A stretch of DNA of 64,000 bases, taken from the NCBI GenBank assembly GCA_024138015.1, contig JAMXBB010000011.1, positions 45,718,900 to 45,782,899 of the forward strand. The letters run 5' to 3'. This document shows, piece by piece, positions 33,401-45,827 of the stretch. Below the pieces are notes generated by a model, which ran no database searches, was not told where the DNA came from, and was given only the letters and a program-made list of their open reading frames with translations. The first letter of the stretch is position 1. Every line of letters starts with the position of its first letter. The DNA comes from Lumnitzera littorea (taxonomy: Eukaryota > Streptophyta > Magnoliopsida > Myrtales > Combretaceae). A program made the translations under genes and the position numbers.

Positions 33401-34249
33401 TGATGCATCTTCGAGGTTGGACACATGGAGAGGCACCACAACAAAGCAAACAAAAAATAAATAGGGAAAAAGCTAGCAAAGTCTAGGCAACTATTGAATG
33501 GATATGGTGCACCACTCAATCTTACTAGGCCTATAATTCGCCGGATATGACACATCGATCTAAATTGAAGGGTCACTCGCTACTACTTATTGCCAAAGGG
33601 AATAGATAAGAGTTGGAATGATAATGAGAATACTATGGTTACTTAATGTAAACAATTTTATATTGATTAGTTGATTGTTTACATACAAGAAAGTGGGGAT
33701 TTATATACTCATCTACTAGGGTTATTTTACATGTATGAAAAGATAAAAGGGTATTTTATAATTAGATTACATGAAACATACTAAAATGGGTAAAATGGAC
33801 AAAGAATATTCAGTGCGAAAAAAGTAAAGAATCCTTATGCAAGGATCATACCAGAAAACATGTATCACGTGGTGGATGGGAGTTTAGACTATGATACAAA
33901 GTAGGTGAAACAGAAAGTGTTGGTAGTCAAGAGCCGACTTGATTTGGATCAGGCTGGGGACCAATTAGTTCTATTGAAGAGAAATTGGTTGGATTTGGGG
34001 TTGGATGCCTATGGTTAGATTGGAAGCTCGCCTCGGCTATTCTTAGGTTATCTTTTGGGATAAAGCATTATTGTTGAACATAGGCAGATCTAACATAAGT
34101 AAGGATCTGATAGTCAGGTCGGTAGGAGAGCAGCTCGAGATAGGAATCCCCACCTTTGCAATGGCTTAGGGCTAATACCCTTTGAGTGAGTCCTTGGAGT
34201 CCTTTTAGCTTAGCTACACATGATCGGTCTAGGTAGCTGATTCTAATCA
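33401..34249 (-). repeat. G2 3' LTR (849 bp)
   Basis: From TGATGCATC to CTAATCA. It pairs with 39011-39857. A minus-strand TATA box (GTATATAAATC) lies at about 33709-33719, conserved in the other copy near 39309-39319. Confidence 0.92.
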
Positions 34250-34254
34250 TTTGC

Positions 34255-35250
34255 CTAGGGTTTGGAAAGATTTGTCCTCAAATATGGAGCGGTTTCTGCT
34301 TCTTCTTTTAAGGCATATGTTGGGTCTTCTTCTGCTGGTTGGTAAGGGGTCAGATCAAACACATTGAAGGTGGAAGAAACTCCATAGTCATCAGGCAACT
34401 CGATTTGGTAAGCATTGCAGTTGATTTTCTTCAAGCCCTTGAATGGACCATTAGCTTGAGGAGATAGCTTGTTCTGTCTCAAGTGTAGGAATTGTTCTCA
34501 GCTAAGATGTATCCATACCAAGTCTCTTGGGTAGAAAGAAACAGTTCGGTGGCCTTTACTATCAATTTCTTGCTATCTCTAATTGAACTTGGTGATCTTC
34601 TTAGTTATAGACTGGTGTAGCTTATGCAATTCTTGGGATTGATCTACTCTAGATTGACTTTCTTCAGTAGCTACTAGGGCACCGATCATATATAAGGGAA
34701 TAGTGGCGTTAAGGCCATAAACGACCTTGAATGGGCTTTTCCTAATAATATTGTGGATAATTCGGTTATATGTGAACTTCGCAACTGGTAGGCATAGATC
34801 CTAATCCCTTAAGTTCTTTTCTACAATAACTCTAAGTAGATTGCCTAGCATCTTGTTTACTACTTCAGTCTGGCCATTAGTTGGTCAATCTCCTACAAAA
34901 ACAAATCGGCAATATATAAAGCATTGTTAGTTCGTTGGCATAGATTGAATTATGCCATCTTGCTCAAATGATCCACTATAACAAATATAGAATCTTTCCC
35001 TTTGGAGGTCCGAGGCAACCTTAGGATAAAGTCCATATTAAGGTCAGGCCAAGGTAAGATTGGTGTTAGCAGCGGCATATACTCTTTATAGGGTTCCCTC
35101 TTCCCCTTAACATGCTTGTACACTCCACAACTACTAACTACCTTATGGACATCATTGGCCAAACCTAACCAGTAAAAGTTCTCCTTTAATAGACTAGTGG
35201 TCTTGGTCTCCCTGAATTGAATTGATAATCAGCTGATATGAGCTTTCTTA
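34255..35250 (-). pseudogene. G2 integrase (broken)
   Basis: The C-terminal block at 34255-34482 reads NKLSPQANGPFKGLKKINC, then a YQIELPDDYGVSSTFNVFDL segment, the plant gypsy pol end. The core start at 34950-35162 has a PWPDLNMDFILRLPRTSKGK-type segment and DSIFVIVDHLSKMA, holding the first catalytic Asp. Stops and shifts separate the blocks. No chromodomain is visible; the coding region ends close to the LTR at 34249. Confidence 0.85.
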
Positions 35251-36700
35251 ATCAATAGCTTCTACGTGGAGCAATTTAAAATACATAGCCTGTAGCCCTT
35301 GAATTGATAGCTGTCCTCAAGGTAATATTCTCCAACAACTACCCCTTCTTGGCACTGTTCAATAATGGGACCAAAGTGAGGGTCAGTAGTATACTGCTCA
35401 ATGATGAGTGAGAATCTTAATAATTTTGCCTATCAAGTGGTCAGCAAAGTTTTCTGTCATGTTAAATCGTTGGCAACTACATTTACGCTTCCCTTCTTAT
35501 GCTGGATGACGTACGAGAATCCTTCCATAAACTCCAACCACTTGGCTTGTCTCTTTGAGAGTTTGTTCAGACTCCTAAGATGCTTCAAATATTCGTGGTC
35601 AGTGTAAATAACAAACTCTTGTGGTAGCAGATAATATTGGCAAACAGTGAGGGTTCAAAAAGGGGAGTACAACTCTTTCTCATACATAGAATAGTTTAGG
35701 GTAGGATCACTAAATTTCTCACTGTGATAGGCGACTGGTCATTACTCTTGCATCAAGATAATACTAATTCCAACTCCTGATGCATTACATTCCAATTCAA
35801 AGGGTTTGTCAAAATCAGGCAGTGATAGGATAGGTGTTGAGGTGAGTTTTTCCTTAATCTCTCTAAAGCTCTGTTCAACTTAGTCGTTCCACTCAAATCT
35901 TTCACTCTTTTTTGTCAACTTGGTCAATAGAGCGGATATTGTACTGAAATCCTTAATAAATCATCTACAAAAAGAAGCTAGCTTATGAGAACACCGAACT
36001 TCAGTGACATTCTTCAGCATTGGTTATTCAATAATAGCTTGAATCTTTTCGTCAACTACTCGGATCCCTTCCCTTGACACTATAAACCCTAGGAAAATCA
36101 CTTCTTTCTAGTAAAATATACATTTGTTCACGTTTTCATACAATTTCTCAGTTTGCAAAATATCAAATACTTTGTGAAGATGCTAGACACGGTCGCTTAG
36201 GTCGGCACTATATACTAATATGCTGTTAAAGTACACGACCATACACCTTCTAATTAAAGGTTGCATTACATGGTTCATTAACCTCATGAATGTGCTCAAT
36301 GCATTAGTAAGTTTGAATAATATAACCAACCATTTGTAGAGTCCATGCCTGGTCTTGAAGGCAGTCTTCCATTCATCGCCTCACCTTATGTGAATTTGGT
36401 AGTAGCCACTTCGCAGATCAATCTTCGAAAATATCTTAGGGTTATGAAGCTCATTTAACATGTCATTAAGCCTTGGTATCGGGTATCTGTACTTGAGAGT
36501 AATTCGGTTGATTGCTCAACTATAGATGCAAATGTACCATGAACCATCTTTCTTTGGAACGAGTAGAGCTGGTATAACATAAGAGCTTATGCTCTCCCTT
36601 ACATATCCTCACTCTATGAGTTCTTCTACCTATCTTTGCAACTCGGTAGCCTATTTTAGGGTTCATCTTGTATGTAGGTTGGTTTGGCAAGGCAGCACTT
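35251..36700 (-). pseudogene. G2 RT and RNase H (broken, active site changed)
   Basis: RT motifs include PALLVPKKDGSW, FSKIDLRSGYYQIHI and a KTAFKTRHGLYKWLVI segment. The active site reads VVYFNSILVYS where YFDD is expected, so both aspartates are gone (codons 36222-36227). The tether reads GIRVVDEKIQAII. RNase H retains ELECNASGVGISIIL, YSMYEKELYSP, TDHEYLKHLRSLNKLSKRQA and FMEGFSYVIQHKKG. Stops sit mostly where the family has Gln or Trp. It lies directly after protease. Confidence 0.87.
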
Positions 36701-37480
36701 AGTTGCATATCAATACAATGCTCTATGCCTCAAACTGGTGGTAGTCCTCTAGGTAGTTCTTCTAGAAACAGGTTGGAAAACTCATTTAGCAAGCTTTGGA
36801 TCTCTTTTGGAACATTCTATAATTCCCATATCTCCAATAATCTCCTAACCAATAGGAACATGGGTTCATTAGCCTTCTTAGCAAATCGAAGCTCTCTTCG
36901 GCTCATAACTAAGGTCTTCTTCTTATTAGCTTGAGTAAGCTGGTTATGGGTTTCATTTACTTGGGACGAGGTTAAGGGTTGCAACATAATCTTTTGTCCA
37001 TCCTTAACAAAGGCATAGGTGTTCTTATACTCATCGTGAGTAATACATTAGTTAAATAACCAAAGTCATCTAAGCAGCAAATGTGAAGCTCCCATGGGGA
37101 CGACATTGCACACTACTTCATCCCTATATACACTTTTAATACTGAATGGTATGGTTACTTATTCAGTTATGTGCAAAGCATTCTTATCATGAAGCCAATG
37201 CAGCTTGTAAGGTTAGCGATGCTTTGAGGTCGGTAGGTCTAACCTCTAGACAGAGGACCATGCGACGATATTAGTATAACTTCCCACATCCATGATGATC
37301 GTGCACAATTTTAATGGTACACTTGGCATGGAATAGATTCTCCCTCTAGTCTTCCTTAGAGTTTGGTGAGGAAGTCAAGACTCATTTTAGGACTAGGGTC
37401 ATCACTTCTCCTTGGTTGGCATAAACACAAGTCTCTTCTTCCTCTTTAGCTTCATGTTTTCTAACATCTACTTCATCCTT
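36701..37480 (-). pseudogene. G2 protease and linker
   Basis: The retropepsin-like site reads IIMDVGSYTNI (DxGS), followed by TIPFSIKSVYRDEVVCNVVP and GASHLLLR, the standard order after gag in this gypsy group. The linker to RT includes LLNEFSNLFLEELPRGLPPV. Stops and at least one frame change are present. Confidence 0.7.
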
Positions 37481-38743
37481 GGGTTTGCTCCCGTTGGTGC
37501 TATCCACTACCTCTCTTCGGAGCATCATGTCATGTTGGTTTGGACACTCGACAGCCATATGTTCAATGCCTAAGCACTTAAAGCATTTTACCTCACTAGT
37601 CTTCCGTCTAAAGGTCTGCCTTTTCTCATATATCCTCGAGGTCGACCAAACTTTGATTAGACCTAGTTGATCGGCTTAGCCTAGCTGGCTTGCTTAGCTG
37701 TCATAAGATTGGTTATTCCTATCTGCGGCCCTATATGGCCTCCTCGACTCGGCTTGAACAAGTCGACGTAGGATTGGGGATTAGGATAATGTTGGCCTGG
37801 GTTGTCTTAGAATACTTCTCTTTTACCTTTTAACCTTCTATGTTATCTTAATCACCTCTTCTAAGGTATAAAACCTTTGCACTTTTACAATGTTTTAAAT
37901 CCTGTATTTAAGCCCAGAAATGAACCTCAATACTATGCGAGCCTCGGGTTCTTCTACATCAGCCTAGATCATAAGCATTTGGAACTCTTTGACATAGTCA
38001 TCAATAGATTGGCTTCCTTGGCGAAGCTCTTACAACTTTGCAAACATATCTTGTAGGTAAGTTTCAAGTACAAATTTGCCTCTTAACAACCTTTTCATCT
38101 CATCTTAGGTTCTAACACCTTGTCTTCCATCTCTTGCCCCAGCTACATTCAGATTTTTCTACCACATGGCGACATACTTAGTAAACTCTAATGCAGTAAG
38201 TTGGACTTTGATAGCATCTATATACCCATAACATTCAAATACTTTCTCGACCTTCTCTTCTCACTCCAAGTATTCATCTGCATCTCTACTTCCACCGAAC
38301 GGTGAGATTTGAACCTTAACATTATTTAGCTTTCGAGGGACTTGGTGACTTCATCCCTATGCTTGGTAATAGTCAACTTCTTCTTCACTAAACTCTTCAA
38401 CATCTAGCTCCTCATCATCTTCCCCAATCTCCTCTAACTCCAGTCTTCGTTTAGCAGCTCGGTCTGCTACTCCTCCAGCTTGTGGCAATCAAATTGAGTG
38501 ATCGGTTCGATTACCTTAGCTATGGTGTCTCTTAAAGGCATTTTCCTATGGGATTTAGTGTTATACACCTTGGGGTTATTGTTTGTTAACCTATATTGCG
38601 GTGATTAGACTCTCAATAAGGTTTGTGAGTCTATCAAGTTTGTCATCAACTGACCCTAAAGTGTTACTACCATTATGACCATGACTAGGTTGAGTACCAC
38701 TACTTTAGTCACCAATAACACCTTGGACACTAGAATCTGACAT
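37481..38743 (-). pseudogene. G2 gag with CCHC zinc knuckle
   Basis: It starts at 38743 with MSDSSVQGVIGD, followed by DKLDRLTNLIESLI, an acidic stretch (EEIGEDDEELDVEEFSEEE), and the capsid-type core (PFGGSRDADEYLE, then YGYIDAIKVQLTALEF and LRGKFVLETYLQDMFAKL). Near the end, CFKCLGIEHMAVECP is an intact CX2CX4HX4C knuckle, which binds element RNA. About ten in-frame stops, several at expected Trp or Gln. It is better preserved than G1 gag and supplies the reference for the deletion there. Confidence 0.85.
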
Positions 38744-38991
38744 GGTATAGTAGTTCTCAAATAGATTAACAACTTGCTGACAACTTTAATACCTGGTAAT
38801 CACTTGAACAAAATAGTAGCAAACTTGCTTTGTTTTCATACTGGAAAACAGAGTAAGAGTAGAGTAATAATGAAATTACACTTACTCACACTCAAACATA
38901 TTGTAGTAGTTACAGAAGGAACACAGTAGCCACCAATAGTAACATGAACTTAAACTTCATTGCAACTTCACACACTCCCTTGCAGAATTGT

Positions 38992-39003
38992 GCTTTGATA
39001 CTA
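38992..39003 (-). other. G2 primer binding site (tRNA-iMet)
   Basis: The plus strand reads GCTTTGATACTA against GCTCTGATACCA; both differences are C to T. It lies 7 bp from the LTR edge at 39011. Confidence 0.75.
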
Positions 39004-39010
39004 GTGAAGT

Positions 39011-39857
39011 TGATGCGTCTCCGGGGTTAGACATACGGAGAGGCACTACAACGAAGCAAACCAAAAACAAATAAGGAAAAAGTTAGCAAAGTTCATGTAG
39101 CTACTGAATGGATATGACACCCTACTTGATCCTCATTGGCCTACAATTTACCAAATATGACACACTGGTTCGAGCTGAAGGGTCACTTACCACTATTCCT
39201 TATTAAAGGGAATAGATAGGAGTTGGAATGATAATGAGAACATTATGGTTACTTAATGTGAATAATTCTGTATTGATTAGGTGATTGTTTGCATATAAGA
39301 AAGTAGGGGTTTATATACCCATCCACTAGGGTTATTTTACATGTATGAAAAGTCAAAAGGGTATTCTATAATTAGGTTACATGAAACATACTAAAATGGG
39401 TAAAATAGACAAAGAATATTTAGTGCAAAAAAGTAAAGAATCCTTCTGTAAGGATCATGCTAGAAGACATATGTCATGTGGTAGATGGGAGTCAAGACTA
39501 TGATACAGAGTAGGCAAAACAAAAAGTGCTGGAAGTCAGGGGTCAACCTGATTTGGACCAAGTTAGGGACTAATTAGTTCTACTGAAGAGAAATCAACTG
39601 GATTCAGGGTCAGATGCCTATGTTCGGATTGGGAGCTCGCTTCGACTATTCTTGGGCTGTCTTTTAAGATAAAGCATCGCTGCTAAACAAGGGCAAATTT
39701 GACACAAGTAAGGATTTGATAGTTAAGTCGGTAAGAGACCAGCTCAAGATAGGAATCCCCGCCTCGGCTATGGCCCAAGGCTAGTATCTTCCGAGTGAGT
39801 CTTTAAGGTTCTTTAGCTTGACTACGCGTGATCGGTCTAAGAAGCTAATTCCTATTA
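39011..39857 (-). repeat. G2 5' LTR (847 bp)
   Basis: From TGATGCGTC to CCTATTA (the terminal CA has become TA). It pairs with 33401-34249. GAAGT follows. Confidence 0.92.
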
Positions 39858-40650
39858 GAAGTGGAGCAAAAACTCCTTTAAGAGTTTGATCAACAGTAGA
39901 AACAGATGGAATAGGGGTTGGTTTGGGAGATAGATCGGATGCTTGTGCAAAGGTTAGAGTAGTAGCTTAAGTTGGAGGCTATTGAGTTTCTAAGGTTACA
40001 ACAGCAGTTTGCTTAGGAGTTTTGTTGCTTGAACAATGTTTGATGGAGATGATGGTGATATGGTTGGATGAATAGGTTGTTGTTCATCTAGTGGTAAATC
40101 AGGTTGTTGTGGCAAAGAGGATGATGAGTGTTGAATTGATGGATCTTCGGTAGCTTATGGTTAGGATAGCTTGTCAAACTAAATTCTCATCATGTTTAGG
40201 AAGTCTGTAAACTTTTTGTCCATTAACTCCTCAACTTCTTTCTTAGATATCCTACTTTTGGAGCCAATCTCTAAATTCTTCCCTTTATTTAACCAACTTT
40301 GAGAACTTTCTAATTCATCTTTTGAATAAAAAATTCTCTTCCTTTTCTTTCCTTCATTAATTGAGAATTTCCCTCCTGTTTATATGTTAAATACTTTACT
40401 TTTCTTGTCCTTAAGCTTGATTGCTTTGTTGGCCTTAACTTTCCTCAAAATATCCTTACTACTTTCTTACTCTTCTTCTTTAACATCCTTTGAGTCACTC
40501 TCTAATTCTTCATCTAAATCCTCCCCCTTAAACAGAGACTTAGGTAACTTATTCTTCTTGCGTTTCTCATGGACAAAAAAAAAAAAAAAGCCCAATCATC
40601 TGTGAACCAAATTCTACTCCTAACATTAATCCCTATGTGATTAATGTTGT
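39858..40650 (-). pseudogene. C2 env-like ORF, C-terminal region
   Basis: From 40650 downwards the minus strand reads INVRSRIWFTDDW, then a charged stretch (KNKLPKSLFKGEDLDEEL, KDVKEEE, LRKVKANKAIKLKDKKSK), KKEVEELMDKKF, and a Ser/Pro/Gln-rich tail. The same layout follows the conserved domain in the C1 env-like ORF. A poly-A run causes a shift near 40577-40591. The N-terminal domain is absent, cut off at L2. The reading continues at 33400 after G2. Confidence 0.65.
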
Positions 40651-41726
40651 TGTCATAATCTGAGGGGTGGCTTAGTCGTGGTAGGTTGCCGTATACCATA
40701 CAAAAGATAGTAGATTGGTTTCCCTTCCAAGTTGCAGCACCTATAGTAGGATGAAGACTTATCACGATGCCCGTAGACTAATTTACGATGTCTCCATTGC
40801 TAACTTTGTTAAGCAGGCTATGTGGATTGGTTAGGGTCTTCTTCGGCTAATGATACCTCGATCCACGACCTTTCATATGACATATAAGGCTATTGCATAA
40901 CCAGTTATCCATCAGTTATACATGTAAAGATAAATCATAACATATATAATAATATAATATTTCATACAGTAATCTCACTAGGTAAGTAATACAAAATCAT
41001 AAAACTCAAAATATTACTAATAAAGCTACAGTAATAAAATGAGTTACTCTACATGGCTACTAAACATCATACTACAAAATATCATAGAAATTCTAACCGA
41101 GAGTCTCACTATATATATATTCACTCGACTCTCTTTTTCTACACATACACTTCCCAAAAAGTCTTAAATGAACCCAGGCATGCCTTGGCCATGTATGGTA
41201 AATAGGTCCTCTTGTATCAAAAGCCTATTAGGGTGTAAGTTATAAAACTTAATGAGTTATCCCTCAACCATCAACATTTAATTACAAACATATGAATGCT
41301 TGGTTAAGTAAAATGTCATACAAATACATACAGTTGACTAAGTATTATATACAACTCAAATTTAATGCCTTCCTAAGTCAGGGTTGGAGAATACATAACA
41401 TTAGTAAGATTGGGTATCATACTTGAACTTACATAACTACGAAACTCTACATTTTTTATTTAAGGAAAACAATTTGCTTAATTTTGGTTTTAAAACTAAG
41501 TTTTAGGTATGATTATGAATGGGCCATTACAATCCATACTCACCCTTAAATAGAGGCTTCTAGACTCAATCCTAAGCTAGGCAGTTGATGCCTCCAATAC
41601 CCAACAATCCTGCAGGCTAAGGTAAGGTCATGTTATACGTATGTATCGTACTAAAACACTTTAATTTCTAATATATAGATATCAACTCCCACAAGGCCTC
41701 TCGTTACCTCTATGTGATGTGACGGC

Positions 41727-43068
41727 TGATCTGCTTAAACTATATATAAAAATAAATCGCGAATACTCAAGCAAGTATACTGGGTTAGAATCAAGTAATA
41801 AAGAGTGAGTAAGATTGTCAATACCTTTAGGACTAAGAAAGTACTAATCCTATGATAGCTCTTATCAATATTTAGGCAATTAAAATTGAATTGTGAATTA
41901 ACTAATCTAATAATTACCCTAAAATTATAAAAAATCATGATAATATATCTAAAACGAAGCAATCAATTGAGAATGTGAGAAAAACAGAATCCACCTTAAT
42001 TATGGAAATCAAATTATCATCACGTTATATAGATTAATAGCTATCTGGTTATTCAAGTGAAATTATTATGCCTTAAAACTTAAGGATTTAAACCTCTAAT
42101 TAATTAGTCAGCTCTCGCATCTCCAATTAAAAGTGGACTCTAAATTACAATCATACATCTCCCAATGCTATGATCGACTAATGCCTAAATCAATTATCCA
42201 TAATGTCTTATCAAATAATTAACTTGAGACATTACATTAATCCTTGGATAATTTCTAATTAATCCAATTAACGCCGCTTCTGCATTTGCTAATCAGTTTA
42301 ATCAAGAATTTCTAACAAATTAAACTATTAACCTTATGACATGAATACAATTATCATCTTAGTTATCTAGGGTTTCATCAATTTCCTACAAATTAAACTT
42401 AGCCAGCCATGTAAATTAAAATAAAAGCACATATAATAATAGAAATTACAAAGAAGTTCATAATTAAAAGTAAGAACAAATCACAAAATTGCAAATAGAA
42501 ATAGAATAGAGATCATCAATTATGTAATTATGATGAATAAACTTCAATTGAAAAAACTCTAAAGATGATCTTCATAGCAAAAGCAAAGTCTTCTCAATAA
42601 TCCACGAATTTCAAAAGAAAAACTCTTCTAAAATAACTCTTAATTACTTTTAAGACTCTTTAATTCTAAAGAAGATGAAAAGTTCCTCTAAAATATCAAT
42701 CACATGGCTATTTATAGAGAAAACTAGGGTTGTCTTTCGAATGGATTTTTTTTCATTGAAGGTCAGCCATGAAGGCCAACGGTGTAGACATATAAGCCAA
42801 CGGCCTTAAATGTAGGCTGACCTAAGGCCGGCTGCCTTCAATTCCAAAAGTGCCATAGATTAATTTGGGCATCGTTCGTTTGCGTAAAACTCCTCTAAAT
42901 TGATTGTATTTCCATTGTAAATCCTCCAAGACTTGAAATATTCAAATGAAAATACTTAAATACCATTTCTTAATAATCAATAATAATTCAACCTAATTTA
43001 CTTACTAAAATATGAGTAAAATATGCCTAATTCACTTACTAAAATATGAGTAAAATATGCTTTTATCA
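41727..43068 (-). mobile_element. Solo LTR B2 (family B, 1342 bp) nested in L2
   Basis: From TGATCTGC to TTTTATCA, flanked by ACGGC (41722-41726) and ATGGC (43069-43073), a 5-bp duplication with one C-to-T change at a CpG. It is the sister of B1. It has a minus-strand TATA box TATAAATAG at 42708-42716 and a GC-rich GGCCGGC-type cluster at 42760-42839. A short direct repeat (ACTTACTAAAATATGAGTAA, two copies) lies near its right end. Confidence 0.85.
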
Positions 43069-44035
43069 ATGGCCAGTATCATTATAATGTAATGCATGAT
43101 CCAATTTAATTCAATAAAGTCAATTATACTTAAGTTTGGTTATTAAGTGATCAACTAAATCACAAAGAGCCAAATTTTTCATAATCAAACAATTCATTAT
43201 AACAATTTAAAGTATTTTCACACAATAACCAATCAATATCAATTACATACAGATCCCAAACCTTACACACATCAATCAATTTATCATAAATATTTAAATA
43301 TCTCTATTTATAAGTATAAACAAGTATTGAATCATTGAGAATATTTACTTTGCCATAATAAAGCTCAAAGATTGTAGTAGTCAGTGGGGAGATCGATATC
43401 TTTGTTGAGATCACCTGATAATTAGGAAATATGAAAGATAATAAGGATTTAAGTATAATAACTATTCTATGTAAGTATTTATCTAATAATCTACCTAAGT
43501 TTTTTATTTGTCTTACATAATTTGCTAGTTTGAGCTTTTTCTTTAATTACGTATAACATTTTCATTTTAACTCTAATTTTTATGAAATTATAGTTGATCT
43601 TTATCATTTTCGAATGTACTTTTACATAACAAGGTCTGTTTTGAATGTTAGAACTTGCATTATTTCATTATGGGCATAAAATGTTGTAAATTTATTTATT
43701 TTTAGCCTAAATATTTTTAATTATGCTTTTGAGCTTTTCTTTATTAATTTTGTGACTTAATTAAATTTTAAATTTTAACATTTTTTAAATATTTTTATTT
43801 TTAGTCCATTTTGTAATAATTTCTTTATTTCACTATTTTTAAGCTTAAACTACTAATTGTATTATTTTTTGTTATAATTGCAATTTTCTAATTAATTATT
43901 ATTATTCTTATTATTTTTGTAATTTGCAGTTTTCATTAGAAAATTATGAAAGCTGATGTGGCAGCTTCCTATTGGTCCACGTGGTAATTTTCTTAATTGT
44001 TCTAATTTTTACAATATTTCTAATTTCTAATATTA

Positions 44036-44040
<5 letters not shown>

Positions 44041-44067
<27 letters not shown>

Positions 44068-44247
44068 TACTATAAGTGACTAAATAGTGACAAATAATTC
44101 TTATTTCTCCTTTGAAGTTCATGCCTAATATATGCATTTATATGTATATATTTATACTTATTAACTTATTTTTAAGAGAATTAGATGCTAATATGCATAT
44201 ATGTGTAATCTTAAGTCTACTTATATATATATATATATATATATATA
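44041..44247. repeat. (AT)n microsatellites in L2
   Basis: AT runs at 44041-44067 and 44224-44247 in a stretch dominated by TATATA and ACATAT steps. Confidence 0.8.
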
Positions 44248-45827
44248 AATACTTATATTATACTATATGTATATTTATTTAAATCTTAGCAAAATAAAGT
44301 AATACATATATATACATGTAGGTACATCCTTATATATTTATATATAGATACTCTAATATTTTACTACTTACTTATATATGTGTATTTACACTATTTAATG
44401 ACATATTCATACACATATATATTGAAGTGTATATTGTTACTAGTATATGTATTTACATGTACTAAATCGTACATATACTAAACCATATATACAAATATAT
44501 ATGTATGACTAAGTAGATATAACATATATGTGCATAAAGTTAAATATACTTAAATACGTACATATGTAAATACATAAATATAGAGAAAAAGAGTTGTATA
44601 TACAACCTAATATATATTCATCTAATTTTTATTACAAGAGGTTAAAATACATATATTTTCTACTAACATATCTCCTAATACATAATTACAGATCAACATA
44701 AAAAAAATACAAACTTATATTATAAAGAAAAATTAAAATGACATAATAGAACTTAGATTACTTGATCTTGAAGTCATTGAAGTTCTAGCTTTTTATTTCC
44801 TTTTGAAAATAAAAGTAAAATGATGATGGAATATGAAGTTAGTTGTGGGAGTTTTAGTGGACTAGTAGTTTGGAAAAAAAAAAAATAATAATAATAAAGA
44901 AAGAAAGTCATAAAAGAGAAGAGGGGTTGTCGGTCCAAAATGGGAGGGGAAAACTTGATTTTGTGTTTAAATTGTAAAGGAAAAAGAAAGAAAATTATGG
45001 GGTTTTGTAGGGTGACAAGTGGCCGGTTGTGGAAGGGAAAGAGATAAGGAAAAGAAAAGGAAAAGATAATATGAAAATGAACTAAGTTGACTTTATTTTA
45101 AAACTTCACATGTGGTAATTTTTGTAGGATACATAGTAGCCATGATTTGGAAGGGAAAAAAGAAGAAAAAAAAAGGAAGAAAGAGGGAATATATATATAT
45201 TTTTTTTACTTTTTCTTAATATTTTTCCTTACATTGTCAATAACATTTAGGGTAAATATAATATGATTATAAAAGAAAATATAGGATGTACCATTAAATA
45301 AACATAGAATATATAGTAAAATTAAATCAAAATAATTAAATTAATATAAAATTAGTGCACATATATACATTCATGTATGAAGTCACAAATAATCATAAGA
45401 TAATATTTGTAATCTTGTTAGTTTATTTAATTAATTTGTTATTCTTTATGTTTATAAATATTTAGAAGATATCTCTATTCATTCGTTAGTAATTTAACAT
45501 GATTATGTGTGTTTATCAATAATTTTACTAAATTATGACTTTATCTCTATTAGAGTAAATTTATATGTTTTATAAGCTTGAAGTATTAACTTTAGAGTTT
45601 TATCAGGTTCGGAGTTAATCTCTTGTATTTATGCTTACATAGAGTTTAGGGTTCCTATATGCAATTAGGGTTTCAATTAGTATATTAGGGTTTTTCTCAT
45701 TCACAGTAAATTCAAGTTTATAATTTAGTTAAATGTTTAGTTTGTCAAGCCTAATTGACTCATGAATTTATCTATAAGGCATTTGGATCCAATTTAAGAT
45801 TTAGACTAAAAATTTATAGGGTTTATA

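Larger units (their letters stand above)
33401..39857 (-). mobile_element. G2: complete-length Ty3/gypsy element inserted in the C2 env-like ORF
   Basis: LTRs of 849 bp (33401-34249) and 847 bp (39011-39857) flank gag, protease, RT, RNase H and integrase in order on the minus strand. The flanks GAATT (33396-33400) and GAAGT (39858-39862) form a 5-bp duplication with one mismatch; excising G2 restores the C2 frame. The LTR copies are about 91% identical over a 220-bp stretch compared by eye. Many stops and an altered RT site make it inactive. Confidence 0.92.
40651..45827 (-). mobile_element. Solo LTR L2 (about 3.8 kb plus nested B2) in C2
   Basis: It begins TGTCATAATCTGAG and shares with L1 the next ~50 bp (TTAGTCGTGGTAGGTTGCCG) and further blocks (AATGCCTTCC..AGTCAGGGTTGGA type; TTACCTCTATGTGATGTGAC). 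It ends AAATTTATAGGGTTTATA, matching the L1 end with CA changed to TA. The flanks GTTGT and ATTAT do not match, and C2 sequence is missing across it. B2 (41727-43068) is nested. The interior is A+T-rich with (AT)n runs and no gene. Confidence 0.65.
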